Of a DNA stretch of 64,000 nt, positions 42,711 through 51,408 are shown piece by piece (the first letter of the stretch is position 1; every line of letters starts with the position of its first letter). The translations under genes and the position numbers were made by a program. Under the pieces are notes generated by a model, which saw only the letters and a list, made by a program, of their open reading frames with translations, was not told the origin of the DNA and did not search any database. The stretch comes from Pseudomonas putida (GTDB taxonomy: Bacteria; Pseudomonadota; Gammaproteobacteria; Pseudomonadales; Pseudomonadaceae): positions 5,385,501 through 5,449,500 of the forward strand of contig NZ_CP018846.1 of NCBI RefSeq assembly GCF_002025705.1, written 5' to 3'.

Positions 42711-45700
42711 ATGTCCTTGCGCGTGTACCTTCGCACAGCCCTGCTCGGGTTGTGCCTGTCCCTTTCTTTCGCGGTCGACGCGGCAGAAGCCCCGACCACC
42801 GCCAGCATCCAGAACAGCCTCGACAAGATCGCCGAGCGTAAGCTGCCCGAAGCCGACCAGAAGGCCCTGCAGCAGGTGCTCGAGCAAACCTTGAGCCTGC
42901 TCAACAGCAAGGAAGACAGCGAGAAGAAGCTTGCCGCGCTCAAGCAGCAGCTGGCCAGCGCCCCCAAGGAAACCAGCGACAGCCAGAAAGAACTGGCCAG
43001 GCTCAAGGAGAGCAAGCCGCAACCGGTCGCCCAGCGCTATGCCAACCTGACCGTGCCACAGCTGGAGCAGATGCTCAGCGAGCGCAACACCCAGCAGGGT
43101 GAGCTGCAGAAGGCGCTGTCCGAAGCCAACAGCCTGATCATCAACTCGCAGACCCGCCCCGAGCGGGCCCAGGCCGAGATCAGCAACAACCAGACCCGCA
43201 CCCAGCAGATCAACAACAGCCTCAAGAGCGGCAAGGACGGCGGCAAGTCGATCAACGCCGACCAGCGCAACCAGCTCAATGCCGAACTGGCCTCGCTCAA
43301 TGCGCTGACCCTGCTGCGCCGCCAGGAGCTGGCCGGCAACGGCCTGCTGCAAGACCTTGGCAACGCCCGCCACGACCTGCTGATCGAGCGCGCCGCACGC
43401 CTGGAGCAGGAAATCCAGGACCTGCAGACGCTGATCAACGAAAAGCGCCTGGCCCAGTCCCAACAGACCGTCACCCAGCAGTCGATCGAGGCGCAAAAAG
43501 CCGGTGGCAGCAGCCTGCTGGCCACTGAAAGCGCTGCCAACCTCAAGCTCTCCGACTACCTGCTCAAAAGCACCGACCGCCTCAACGAGCTGACCCAGCA
43601 GAACCTGCGCACCAAGCAGCAGCTCGACAGCCTGACCCAAGCCGACCAGGCGCTGGATGAGCAGATCAATGTGCTCAAGGGCAGCCTGCTGTTGTCGAAG
43701 ATCCTCTACAAGCAGAAGCAGGCGCTGCCGCACCTGAAGCTTGACCGCGACCTGGCCGACCAGATCGCCGATATCCGCCTGTACCAGTTCGAGATCAATC
43801 AGCAGCGCGAGCAGATGAGCAGCCCGGTGGCCTACGTCGACAAGCTGTTGGCCAACCAGCCGCAGGAAGATGTCACACCGCAGCTGCGCAAGGCCCTGCT
43901 GGAAGTGGCGATCACCCGCAGCGACCTGCTCGAACGGCTTAACCGCGAGCTGTCGGCACTGCTGAACGAATCGATCACCCTGCAGCTCAACCAGAAACAA
44001 CTGCTCGGCACCGCCCAAGGGCTGCGCAATACCCTCGACGAGCAGATGTTCTGGATCCCCAGCAACAAGCCACTGGATTGGGACTGGCTCAGTTTCGTGC
44101 CAACCCGTTTGCCCGAACAGATCGCCAGCCTGCCCTGGGGGTCGGGCATCAAGGAAGTGGCCGATGGACTGAGCCAGCGCCCGTTGCTGTTCCTGCCCCT
44201 GCTACTGGCTATCGGTGGCCTGCTGTGGCGGCGCAAGTACCTGTATCAACGGCTGGGTAAAGTGCATCAGGATATCGGCCACTTCCGCCGTGACAGCCAG
44301 TGGCACACGCCCCAGGCCATCCTGATCAACATCCTCCTGGCGATGCCGGTGAGCCTGGGCCTGGCACTGTGCAGTTATGCCCTGCAGATCGATGCCCGCG
44401 GCCAGAACGCCAACCTCGGTGCGGCGCTGTGGCAACTGGCCCAAGCCTGGTTGGTGTTCTACACCGCCTACCGCATCCTCGCCCCCGGCGGCGTGGCGGA
44501 GATCCACTTCCGCTGGCACAAGCCGCAGGTCGAGTTCCTGCGCGGCTGGGTTCGCCGGCTGGGCACCGTGGTGCTGGCGCTGGTCGGTGTGGTAGCTGTC
44601 GCCGAGCACCAGCCTTCGGCCCTGGCCGACGATGTACTCGGTATCGGTGTGGTACTGACCTGCTATGCGCTGATGGCCTGGCTGCTCAGCCGCCTGCTGC
44701 TCAGCAGCCCCGCGCACCGTGACACCTCGCTGTTCCGCAAAGCTGTCGGGGTGGCTTTCACCGCCCTGCCGATCGCGCTGTTCGTGGCAGTCTGCTTTGG
44801 CTACTACTACACCGCACTGAAACTGACCGACCGGCTGATCTATACCCTCTACCTGCTGCTGTTCTGGCTGGTGATCGAGGCGGCCTTCGTCCGCGGCCTG
44901 TCGGTGGCTGCACGGCGCCTGGCCTACCAGCGCGCACTGAGCAAGCGCCAGGCCGCCAAGGAGGGGCTGGATGGTGAAGTCATCACCGAAGAGCCGACCC
45001 TGGACATCGAACAGGTCAACCAGCAGTCGCTGCGCCTGATCCGCCTGGCCCTGCTCGGCGGCTTCATCGCCGGCTTGTACTGGGTCTGGTCGGACCTGAT
45101 CTCGGTGTTCGCCTACCTCAATAACTTCACCCTGTACGAATACACCAGCGGCACTGGCACCGCCGCCAGCATGGTGCCGATCAGCCTCGGCGACCTGCTC
45201 GGCGCCCTGGTGATAGTGGGCATCACCTTCGCCCTGGCCGGCAACTTGCCGGGCCTGCTGGAAGTGCTGGTGCTGTCGCGCCTGAACCTGGCCCAGGGCA
45301 GTGCCTATGCCACCACCACGCTGCTGTCCTACACCATCGTCGGCGTCGGCATCGTCAGCACCCTGTCGACCCTCGGGGTAAGCTGGGACAAGCTGCAATG
45401 GCTGGTGGCGGCACTATCGGTGGGCCTGGGCTTCGGCATGCAGGAGATCTTCGCCAACTTCATCTCCGGCATCATGATCCTGTTCGAGCGCCCGGTGAGG
45501 ATTGGCGACACCATCACCATTGGCAACCTGTCTGGTACGGTCAGCAAGATCCGCATCCGCGCCACCACCATCACCGACTTCGACCGCAAGGACATCATCG
45601 TCCCCAACAAGACCTTCATCACCGGCCAGCTGATCAACTGGTCGCTGACCGACACGGTCACCCGGGTGACGCTGAAGCTGGGCATCGACTATGGCTCCGA

Positions 45701-46019
45701 CCTGGACCTGGTGCGCGACCTGCTGCTCAAGGGCGCCCACGAGAACCCGCGGGTGCTCAAGGACCCAGAGCCGATCGTGTACTTCCTGAATTTCGGCGAG
45801 AGCTCGCTGGACCATGAGCTGCGCATGCACGTACGTGACCTCGGCGACCGCAACCCGACGCTGGACGAGATCAACCGCTACATCAACCGCGAGTTCAAGG
45901 CCCACAACATCAAGATCTCGGTACGCCAGGTCGAGGTATTCCTGATGGACCCGAAAGGCGGCAAGCAGCAGTTGATCCCGATGGAGCAACCTAAGCCGGA
46001 TGGCAGTCCTTCGGCCTGA
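42711..46019 (+). CDS. mscK: Large mechanosensitive channel of the MscK/KefA type
   Basis: 1102 residues. Signal peptide (about 1-24), a long periplasmic coiled-coil domain (about 25-450) rich in Gln, Leu and Lys, about 11 transmembrane helices (about 480-900), and the MscS-type pore and beta domain at the C-terminus: VGLGFGMQEIFANFISGIMI, then RIGDTITIGNLSGTVSKI and DIIVPNKTFITGQLINWS. These channels open on membrane tension to release solutes; the MscK subgroup responds to K+, which fits the preceding K+/H+ antiporter. Identification by architecture is firm; K+ gating is inferred. Confidence 0.93.
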   Translation: MSLRVYLRTALLGLCLSLSFAVDAAEAPTTASIQNSLDKIAERKLPEADQKALQQVLEQTLSLLNSKEDSEKKLAALKQQLASAPKETSDSQKELARLKESKPQPVAQRYANLTVPQLEQMLSERNTQQGELQKALSEANSLIINSQTRPERAQAEISNNQTRTQQINNSLKSGKDGGKSINADQRNQLNAELASLNALTLLRRQELAGNGLLQDLGNARHDLLIERAARLEQEIQDLQTLINEKRLAQSQQTVTQQSIEAQKAGGSSLLATESAANLKLSDYLLKSTDRLNELTQQNLRTKQQLDSLTQADQALDEQINVLKGSLLLSKILYKQKQALPHLKLDRDLADQIADIRLYQFEINQQREQMSSPVAYVDKLLANQPQEDVTPQLRKALLEVAITRSDLLERLNRELSALLNESITLQLNQKQLLGTAQGLRNTLDEQMFWIPSNKPLDWDWLSFVPTRLPEQIASLPWGSGIKEVADGLSQRPLLFLPLLLAIGGLLWRRKYLYQRLGKVHQDIGHFRRDSQWHTPQAILINILLAMPVSLGLALCSYALQIDARGQNANLGAALWQLAQAWLVFYTAYRILAPGGVAEIHFRWHKPQVEFLRGWVRRLGTVVLALVGVVAVAEHQPSALADDVLGIGVVLTCYALMAWLLSRLLLSSPAHRDTSLFRKAVGVAFTALPIALFVAVCFGYYYTALKLTDRLIYTLYLLLFWLVIEAAFVRGLSVAARRLAYQRALSKRQAAKEGLDGEVITEEPTLDIEQVNQQSLRLIRLALLGGFIAGLYWVWSDLISVFAYLNNFTLYEYTSGTGTAASMVPISLGDLLGALVIVGITFALAGNLPGLLEVLVLSRLNLAQGSAYATTTLLSYTIVGVGIVSTLSTLGVSWDKLQWLVAALSVGLGFGMQEIFANFISGIMILFERPVRIGDTITIGNLSGTVSKIRIRATTITDFDRKDIIVPNKTFITGQLINWSLTDTVTRVTLKLGIDYGSDLDLVRDLLLKGAHENPRVLKDPEPIVYFLNFGESSLDHELRMHVRDLGDRNPTLDEINRYINREFKAHNIKISVRQVEVFLMDPKGGKQQLIPMEQPKPDGSPSA

Positions 46020-46051
46020 GTGGGCTCGAATACTTTATTCTGTGCAAATCC

Positions 46052-46154
46052 CCTGCGAGGGCTTCGCCCTCGTTCGCGGGCAAGCCCGCTCCCACAGAGA
46101 CCGCACATTACTGTGGAAGCGGGCTTGCCCGCGAAGGGCCGTAAAGCGGCCCCG
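46052..46154. repeat. REP pair between mscK and selO
   Basis: CGAGGGCTTCGCCCTCG hairpin, GCGGGCAAGCCCGCTCCCAC core and an inverted second copy (GGAAGCGGGCTTGCCCGC with one change). Its right end is 26 bases before the selO start. Confidence 0.85.
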
Positions 46155-46180
46155 ATGTCCCGACTTCAGGAGCCGGCCCC

Positions 46181-47641
46181 GTGAAAGCCCTCGACCAACT
46201 CAGCTTCGACAACCGCTTCGCCCGCCTGGGCGATGCGTTCTCCACCCAGGTCCTGCCCGAGCCGATCGCCGAGCCGCGTCTGGTAGTGGCGAGCGAGTCG
46301 GCCATGGCCCTGCTCGACCTCGACCCTGCCCAGGCCGAATTACCAGTATTCGCCGAAATATTCAGCGGTCACAAGCTCTGGGAACAGGCCGACCCACGAG
46401 CGATGGTCTATTCCGGCCACCAATTCGGCTCCTACAACCCGCGCCTGGGCGATGGCCGCGGCCTGCTGCTGGCTGAAGTGCTGAATGACCAGGGCGAACA
46501 CTGGGACCTGCACCTCAAGGGTGCCGGCCAGACGCCGTACTCGCGCATGGGCGATGGGCGTGCCGTGCTGCGCTCGTCAATCCGTGAATTCCTCGCCTCC
46601 GAAGCCCTGCACGCCCTCGGCATCCCCACCAGCCGGGCGCTGTGTGTGATCGGTTCGAACACCCCGGTGTGGCGTGAAACCCGAGAAAGCGCCGCCATGC
46701 TCACCCGCCTGGCGCAGAGCCACGTGCGCTTCGGCCACTTCGAGTACTTCTACTACACCAAACAGCCCGAGCAGCAGCGCGTGCTGATCGACCATGTGCT
46801 GGAGCAGCACTACCCCGAATGCCGCGATGCCGAAGAGCCGTACCTGGCGATGTTCCGCACCATCGTCGAGCGCAATGCCGAGCTGATCGCCCGCTGGCAG
46901 GCTTATGGCTTCTGCCACGGGGTGATGAACACCGACAACATGTCGATCCTCGGCATCACCTTCGATTTCGGGCCATACGCCTTCCTCGACGACTTCGACG
47001 CCAATTTCATCTGCAACCACTCCGACGACCGTGGCCGTTACAGCTACGCCAACCAGGTGCCAATCGCCCACTGGAACCTCAGCGCCCTGGCTCAGGCCCT
47101 GACCACGGTGATCGAAGTGGAACCGCTCAAGGAAGCGCTGGGCCTGTTCCTGCCGCTGTACCAGGCGCACTACCTGGACCTGATGCGTCGGCGCCTGGGG
47201 CTGACCACTGGCGAAGACGACGACATGGCGCTGGTCGAGCGCCTGTTACAGCGCATGCAGAGCGGTGGCGTGGATTACAGCCTGTTCTTCCGCAGGATGG
47301 GGGAGCTACCCGTTGCCGAAGCGCTGAAGGTGGTGCGCGACGACTTCATCGACCTCGCCGGCTTCGATGCCTGGGGCGCGGATTACCTGGCCCGTTGCGC
47401 GCGCGAGCCCGGTAATGCCGAAGGCCGCCGTGAGCGGATGCATGCCGTGAACCCGCTGTACGTGCTACGCAACTACCTGGCGCAAAAGGCCATCGAAGCG
47501 GCCGAAGCGGGGGACTACAGTCAAGTGCGGCGGCTGCATCAGGTGCTGAGCAAACCTTTTGAAGAACAGCCCGGGATGCAGGCCTACGCCGAGCGGCCGC
47601 CAGAGTGGGGCAAACACCTGGAAATCAGTTGCTCTTCATGA
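46181..47641 (+). CDS. selO: Protein adenylyltransferase SelO (YdiU)
   Basis: Pseudokinase that transfers AMP from ATP to Ser, Thr or Tyr of target proteins in redox control. 486 residues, normal for bacterial SelO. Seen are the N-terminal SGHQFGSYNPRLGDGRG, LKGAGQTPYSRMGDGRAV (inverted ATP site), HGVMNTDNMSILG (catalytic-loop Asn) and DFGPYAFLD (metal Asp). The C-terminus reads CSS: Cys484 occupies the antepenultimate position held by selenocysteine in animal SelO. GTG start with CAGGAG. Trx2 gene follows, consistent with a redox theme. Confidence 0.95.
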   Translation: MKALDQLSFDNRFARLGDAFSTQVLPEPIAEPRLVVASESAMALLDLDPAQAELPVFAEIFSGHKLWEQADPRAMVYSGHQFGSYNPRLGDGRGLLLAEVLNDQGEHWDLHLKGAGQTPYSRMGDGRAVLRSSIREFLASEALHALGIPTSRALCVIGSNTPVWRETRESAAMLTRLAQSHVRFGHFEYFYYTKQPEQQRVLIDHVLEQHYPECRDAEEPYLAMFRTIVERNAELIARWQAYGFCHGVMNTDNMSILGITFDFGPYAFLDDFDANFICNHSDDRGRYSYANQVPIAHWNLSALAQALTTVIEVEPLKEALGLFLPLYQAHYLDLMRRRLGLTTGEDDDMALVERLLQRMQSGGVDYSLFFRRMGELPVAEALKVVRDDFIDLAGFDAWGADYLARCAREPGNAEGRRERMHAVNPLYVLRNYLAQKAIEAAEAGDYSQVRRLHQVLSKPFEEQPGMQAYAERPPEWGKHLEISCSS

Positions 47642-47646
47642 ATTCT

Positions 47647-47750
47647 GGGGCCGCTGCGCGGCCCTTTCGCGACACAAGGCCGCTCCTACAGGCCTGTGCG
47701 AGCCCTTGTAGGAGCGGCCTTGTGTCGCGAAAGGGCTGCGCAGCAGCCCC
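47647..47750. repeat. REP pair between selO and trxC
   Basis: TGGGGCCGCTGCGCGGCCC and CTTTCGCGACACAAGGCCGC followed by an inverted copy ending GGGCTGCGCAGCAGCCCC. It begins a few bases after the selO stop. Confidence 0.85.
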
Positions 47751-47771
47751 AAAAAACTCAAGGAATCAAAA

Positions 47772-48206
47772 ATGTCCGACCCACTGGTAATCCCCTGCCC
47801 CCACTGCAACGGCCTTAATCGCCTGCCGGCAGCGCGCTTGGGTGACGCCCCAAAATGCGGCCGCTGCAAACAGGACGTACTGCTGAGCCAGCCCTTTGAA
47901 CTCAGCGAAGCCAATTATGCCAGCCAGATCAAGGGCGACCTGCCGCTGCTGATAGACGTCTGGGCCGACTGGTGCGGCCCATGCAAATCTTTCGCCCCGA
48001 CCTTCGAGCAGGCCGCCCGCCAGCTCACGGGCCGCTGCCGCCTGGCCAAGCTCGACAGCGAAGCCAACCGCAACCTCGCCGGGCAACTGGGCATTCGCTC
48101 GATCCCCAGCCTGATCCTGTTCAAGAACGGCCGCGAAATCAGCCGCCAGGCCGGGGCTTTTCCACTCCAGTCGTTGCTGGAGTGGCTGCGTAGCCAGGGG
48201 GTCTAA
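47772..48206 (+). CDS. trxC: Thioredoxin 2 (TrxC) with N-terminal zinc finger
   Basis: 144 residues. N-terminal zinc-binding pair CPHC (9-12) and CGRC (29-32), then a thioredoxin fold with active site WCGPC (Cys68, Cys71) and the cis-proline block SIPSLILF. Reduces disulfides in the cytoplasm; TrxC forms are commonly linked to oxidative stress. AAGGAATCAAAA precedes the ATG. Its stop overlaps the stop of the convergent ParA gene by 4 bases, leaving no room for a terminator. Confidence 0.96.
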   Translation: MSDPLVIPCPHCNGLNRLPAARLGDAPKCGRCKQDVLLSQPFELSEANYASQIKGDLPLLIDVWADWCGPCKSFAPTFEQAARQLTGRCRLAKLDSEANRNLAGQLGIRSIPSLILFKNGREISRQAGAFPLQSLLEWLRSQGV

Positions 48207-48976
48207 GCGTTCTCTTCGAGCAGCGAATGCAGCTCGACAAACTGCTGGGTCAGCTTGTGCCGTGGTTCCAGGTGGATCAACGGCAGGTTGGCGTGGTGCG
48301 ATTCGCGCATCTTCACCGAGCTGCCCAGGTACACCGGCAACACCGGCAGCCCTTCGGCCAACAGCTCGTCGAGCATCTGCTGGGGCAGGCTGGCGCGGGA
48401 CTGGAACTGATTGACCACGATGCCTTCGACCACCAGGTCTTCGTTGTGGTCGTCCTTGAGCTCTTCGATTTCAGCCAGCAGGCCGTACAGCGCCTGGCGC
48501 GAGAAGCTGTCACAGTCGAAGGGAATCAACACACGATCAGCCGCGATCAACGCGGAAACCGCATAGAAATTGAGGGCCGGCGGTGTGTCGATGTAGATCC
48601 GTTCGTAGTCTTCGTCCAGCTCGTCGAGCAACTTACGCAGCTTGTTGATCTTGTGCTTGGCCTCAAGCTTCGGCTGCAGGTCGGCCAGCTCTGCCGTGGC
48701 GGTGACCACGTGCAGGTTATCGAACGGGGTTTCGTAGATATCGACCTTGTTCTTCTTGCTGAATGGCCCGCTGGACAGGCTTTGCTTGAAGAAATCGGCG
48801 ATACCCATGGGGATATCGTCGCCGGTCAGGCCGGTCAGGTACTGGGTCGAGTTGGCCTGGGCGTCCAGGTCGATCAGCAAGGTCCGATAACCTTCGCTGG
48901 CGCTCACTGCCGCCAGGTTGCAAGCGATGCTCGACTTGCCCACGCCACCTTTCTGATTGAACACCACGCGCCGCAT
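48203..48976 (-). CDS. Stand-alone ParA-family ATPase
   Basis: 257-residue ATPase of the ParA/MinD class. Deviant Walker A KGGVGKSS at residues 9-16, Walker A' LLIDLDAQANST and Walker B IYIDTPPAL. No partner ParB or N-terminal DNA-binding domain is present nearby, so it is probably not the chromosome-partition ParA; such orphans position protein complexes. ATG at 48976 with GGAGG; a longer frame upstream lacks family similarity. Convergent and overlapping with trxC, about 100 bases from the LysR gene end. Confidence 0.9.
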   Translation of the reverse strand: MRRVVFNQKGGVGKSSIACNLAAVSASEGYRTLLIDLDAQANSTQYLTGLTGDDIPMGIADFFKQSLSSGPFSKKNKVDIYETPFDNLHVVTATAELADLQPKLEAKHKINKLRKLLDELDEDYERIYIDTPPALNFYAVSALIAADRVLIPFDCDSFSRQALYGLLAEIEELKDDHNEDLVVEGIVVNQFQSRASLPQQMLDELLAEGLPVLPVYLGSSVKMRESHHANLPLIHLEPRHKLTQQFVELHSLLEENA

Positions 48977-49072
48977 GATTGACCTCCGTGTATCAACGAA
49001 TGCCCGAGTATGTGGCGGCGACGCGGCTATGGCCAGTGCCATTTGCCCATTAGCCGGAACAAGGTGCAAACA

Positions 49073-49972
49073 TCACCCCTGGCCAGCCACCAACCCCGTC
49101 AGCAACTCGGCGAACGCCCGGGCCATCGCCGAGCCACCCCGCTCGCGCTGCACCAGCCATACCGCCGACATCGCCCCTTCATCCAGCAGGGTGCGGTACA
49201 CCACGCCTTCGATGCGCATGCGCTGGAACGACGCGGGCAGCACCGAGACCCCCAACCCCGCCGACACCAGGCCGATAATGGTCATCGCCTCCCCTGCCTC
49301 CTGAGCAAAATGCGGGCTGAACCCGGCCTGGCGTGCCAGGCTCAGCAACTGCGCATGCAACCCGCTGCCGTAGCTACGCGGGAAGAACACGAACGGTTCA
49401 TGGGCCAGGGCGGCCATGTGCACGCCATGCTCCGTGCCTTCGGCCAGCGGATGCGAGGCATTGATCACCGCCACCAGCGGCTCGCGGAACAACTCGGTGG
49501 CCACCAGGCCCTCCGGCAGCGGCATCGGCCGCATCAGCCCGACCTCGATGGACTCGTCGAACACCCCTTCGGCGACATCCCGGCTGCTCATTTCCTTGAG
49601 GTTCAGGTGCACTGCCGGGAAGCGCTGGCGAAAGGCATGGATGGCCTTGGGAATCTTCGAGGTGAACGGCGCCGACGAGGTGAAGCCGATCTTCATCTCG
49701 CCCAGCTCACCCAACTGCGCGCGTCGCGCCACGTCGGCCGCCTTCTCTACCTGCGCCAGCACCTGGCGCGCCTCTTCGAGGAACAATCGGCCAGCCTCAC
49801 TCAGCTCGACCCGACGATTGGTCCGCTCGAACAGGCGAGCGCCAAGTTCCTGCTCCAATGCCTGGATCTGCTGGCTCAAGGGCGGCTGGGAGATGCCCAA
49901 CTGCTGGGCGGCGCGGCCGAAGTGCAGCTCTTCGGCAACGGCGATGAAGTAACGCAAATGGCGCAGTTCCAT
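49073..49972 (-). CDS. LysR-family transcriptional regulator
   Basis: 299 residues: N-terminal winged helix MELRHLRYFIAVAEELHFG, GRAAQQLGISQPPLSQQI (helix-turn-helix) and a two-lobe effector domain with GLMRPMPLP and VSAGLGVSVLP. The BenM/CatM-like subgroup is suggested by the N-terminus, but the inducer is unknown. Of two adjacent ATGs the one at 49972 has GGAG at the better distance. Divergent from the MFS gene, its most likely target. Confidence 0.9.
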   Translation of the reverse strand: MELRHLRYFIAVAEELHFGRAAQQLGISQPPLSQQIQALEQELGARLFERTNRRVELSEAGRLFLEEARQVLAQVEKAADVARRAQLGELGEMKIGFTSSAPFTSKIPKAIHAFRQRFPAVHLNLKEMSSRDVAEGVFDESIEVGLMRPMPLPEGLVATELFREPLVAVINASHPLAEGTEHGVHMAALAHEPFVFFPRSYGSGLHAQLLSLARQAGFSPHFAQEAGEAMTIIGLVSAGLGVSVLPASFQRMRIEGVVYRTLLDEGAMSAVWLVQRERGGSAMARAFAELLTGLVAGQG

Positions 49973-50022
49973 CATTGGCTCCAATTAGGTCGCTGAACGT
50001 CTCAAATAGGTCGAACAATATA

Positions 50023-50050
50023 TTGGATCTAATCATTAGCCAGCTATATG
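50023..50050 (+). promoter_or_regulatory. Candidate promoter of the MFS gene
   Basis: TTGGAT at 50023-50028 and TATATG at 50045-50050, spacer 16, in the short AT-rich divergent region with the LysR gene. A LysR box was not assigned with confidence. Confidence 0.4.
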
Positions 50051-50079
50051 CTTTTTTCATTGCGCCAGAGGTACCGCCC

Positions 50080-51324
50080 GTGAAAACTGCTGTAGCCCCC
50101 CTTCCTGCCGACCCAGAACCTGCCCCCCTGAACGAAATGTGGATCGAGAAAGGCACCCCCGCCTTCATGAAGACCGTGCTGGCCCTGTTCAGCGGCGGCT
50201 TCGCCACCTTCGCCCTGCTGTACTGCGTGCAGCCGATGATGCCGCTGCTGTCGAAGGAGTTTTCCATCAACGCGGCGCAAAGCAGCCTGGTGCTGTCGGT
50301 GTCGACAGCGATGCTGGCGTTCGGCCTGCTGATCACTGGCCCCATTTCCGATCGCATCGGCCGTAAACCGGTGATGGTCTTTGCCCTGGTCTGCGCTGCG
50401 CTGTCGACCCTAGCCAGCGCGGTAATGCCGAGCTGGGAGCTGGTACTGGCCACCCGCGCCCTGGTGGGCTTGTCGCTGAGCGGCCTGGCGGCGGTAGCAA
50501 TGACCTACCTGAGCGAAGAGATCCACCCGCAGCACATCGGCCTGGCCATGGGCCTGTACATCGGCGGCAACGCCATCGGCGGCATGAGTGGGCGGCTGAT
50601 CACCGGGGTATTGATCGACTTCGTCAGCTGGCACACGGCGATGCTGACCATCGGCGGCCTGGCCCTGGTGGCAGCGCTGGTATTCTGGAAAGTACTCCCT
50701 GAATCGCGCAATTTCCGCCCGCAGCTGATGAACCCACGCAGCCTGCTCGATGGCTTCGTCATGCACTTCAAAGATGCCGGGCTGCCTTGGCTGTTCCTCG
50801 AAGCCTTCCTGCTGATGGGCGCGTTCGTCACCCTGTTCAACTACATCGGCTACCGCCTGCTGGCAGAGCCTTACCACATGAACCAGGCGCTGGTCGGTTT
50901 GTTGTCGGTGGTGTATCTGTCGGGCATCTACAGCTCGGCGCAGGTGGGTGCCCTGGCCGACAAGCTGGGCCGGCGCAAAGTGTTCTGGGCCAGCATCGTG
51001 GTCATGGCAGGCGGCTTGCTGATGACCTTGGCCAGCCCGCTGGCGCTGGTGATTGTCGGCATGCTGGTGTTCACCTTCGGCTTCTTCGGTGCGCACTCGG
51101 TGGCCAGCAGCTGGATTGGCCGTCGGGCACTGAAGGCCAAGGGGCAGGCTTCGTCGTTGTACCTGTTCTGCTATTACGCAGGGTCCAGCGTGGCCGGTAC
51201 GGCGGGCGGGGTGTTCTGGCACCAGTGGGGCTGGAACGGGATAGGGCTGTTCATTGGCAGCTTGTTGGCGGTAGCGTTGTTGGTGGCATTGCACCTGAGC
51301 AAGTTAACGCCTAAAGCGGTGTGA
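50080..51324 (+). CDS. Major facilitator superfamily transporter (YnfM-type)
   Basis: 414 residues with 12 hydrophobic helices and the MFS motif GPISDRIGRKPVM between helices 2 and 3, repeated in weaker form as GALADKLGRRKVF in the second half. The N-terminal 35 residues are polar and proline-rich. Similar to the YnfM/inner-membrane efflux group, often arabinose-type or drug efflux; substrate not deducible. GTG at 50080 with AGAGG eight bases ahead is preferred to an upstream in-frame start that overlaps the LysR start. Probably controlled by the divergent LysR protein. Confidence 0.88.
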   Translation: MKTAVAPLPADPEPAPLNEMWIEKGTPAFMKTVLALFSGGFATFALLYCVQPMMPLLSKEFSINAAQSSLVLSVSTAMLAFGLLITGPISDRIGRKPVMVFALVCAALSTLASAVMPSWELVLATRALVGLSLSGLAAVAMTYLSEEIHPQHIGLAMGLYIGGNAIGGMSGRLITGVLIDFVSWHTAMLTIGGLALVAALVFWKVLPESRNFRPQLMNPRSLLDGFVMHFKDAGLPWLFLEAFLLMGAFVTLFNYIGYRLLAEPYHMNQALVGLLSVVYLSGIYSSAQVGALADKLGRRKVFWASIVVMAGGLLMTLASPLALVIVGMLVFTFGFFGAHSVASSWIGRRALKAKGQASSLYLFCYYAGSSVAGTAGGVFWHQWGWNGIGLFIGSLLAVALLVALHLSKLTPKAV

Positions 51325-51329
51325 GAAAT

Positions 51330-51350
51330 TCGCGGGCAAGCCCGCCCCCA
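51330..51350. repeat. Half REP behind the MFS gene
   Basis: TTCGCGGGCAAGCCCGCCCCC: a single REP core with one changed base and no inverted partner. Confidence 0.65.
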
Positions 51351-51366
51351 CAAACCTCGGCACAAC

Positions 51367-51396
51367 AAAAAGCCCGGCACATTGGCCGGGCTTTTC
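51367..51396 (-). terminator. Bidirectional terminator between hemE and the MFS gene
   Basis: AAAAGCCCGGC and GCCGGGCTTTT form an 11-base perfect stem around ACATTG, 12 bases beyond the hemE stop. Confidence 0.9.
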
Positions 51397-51408
51397 ATTT
51401 CAAGGCAC

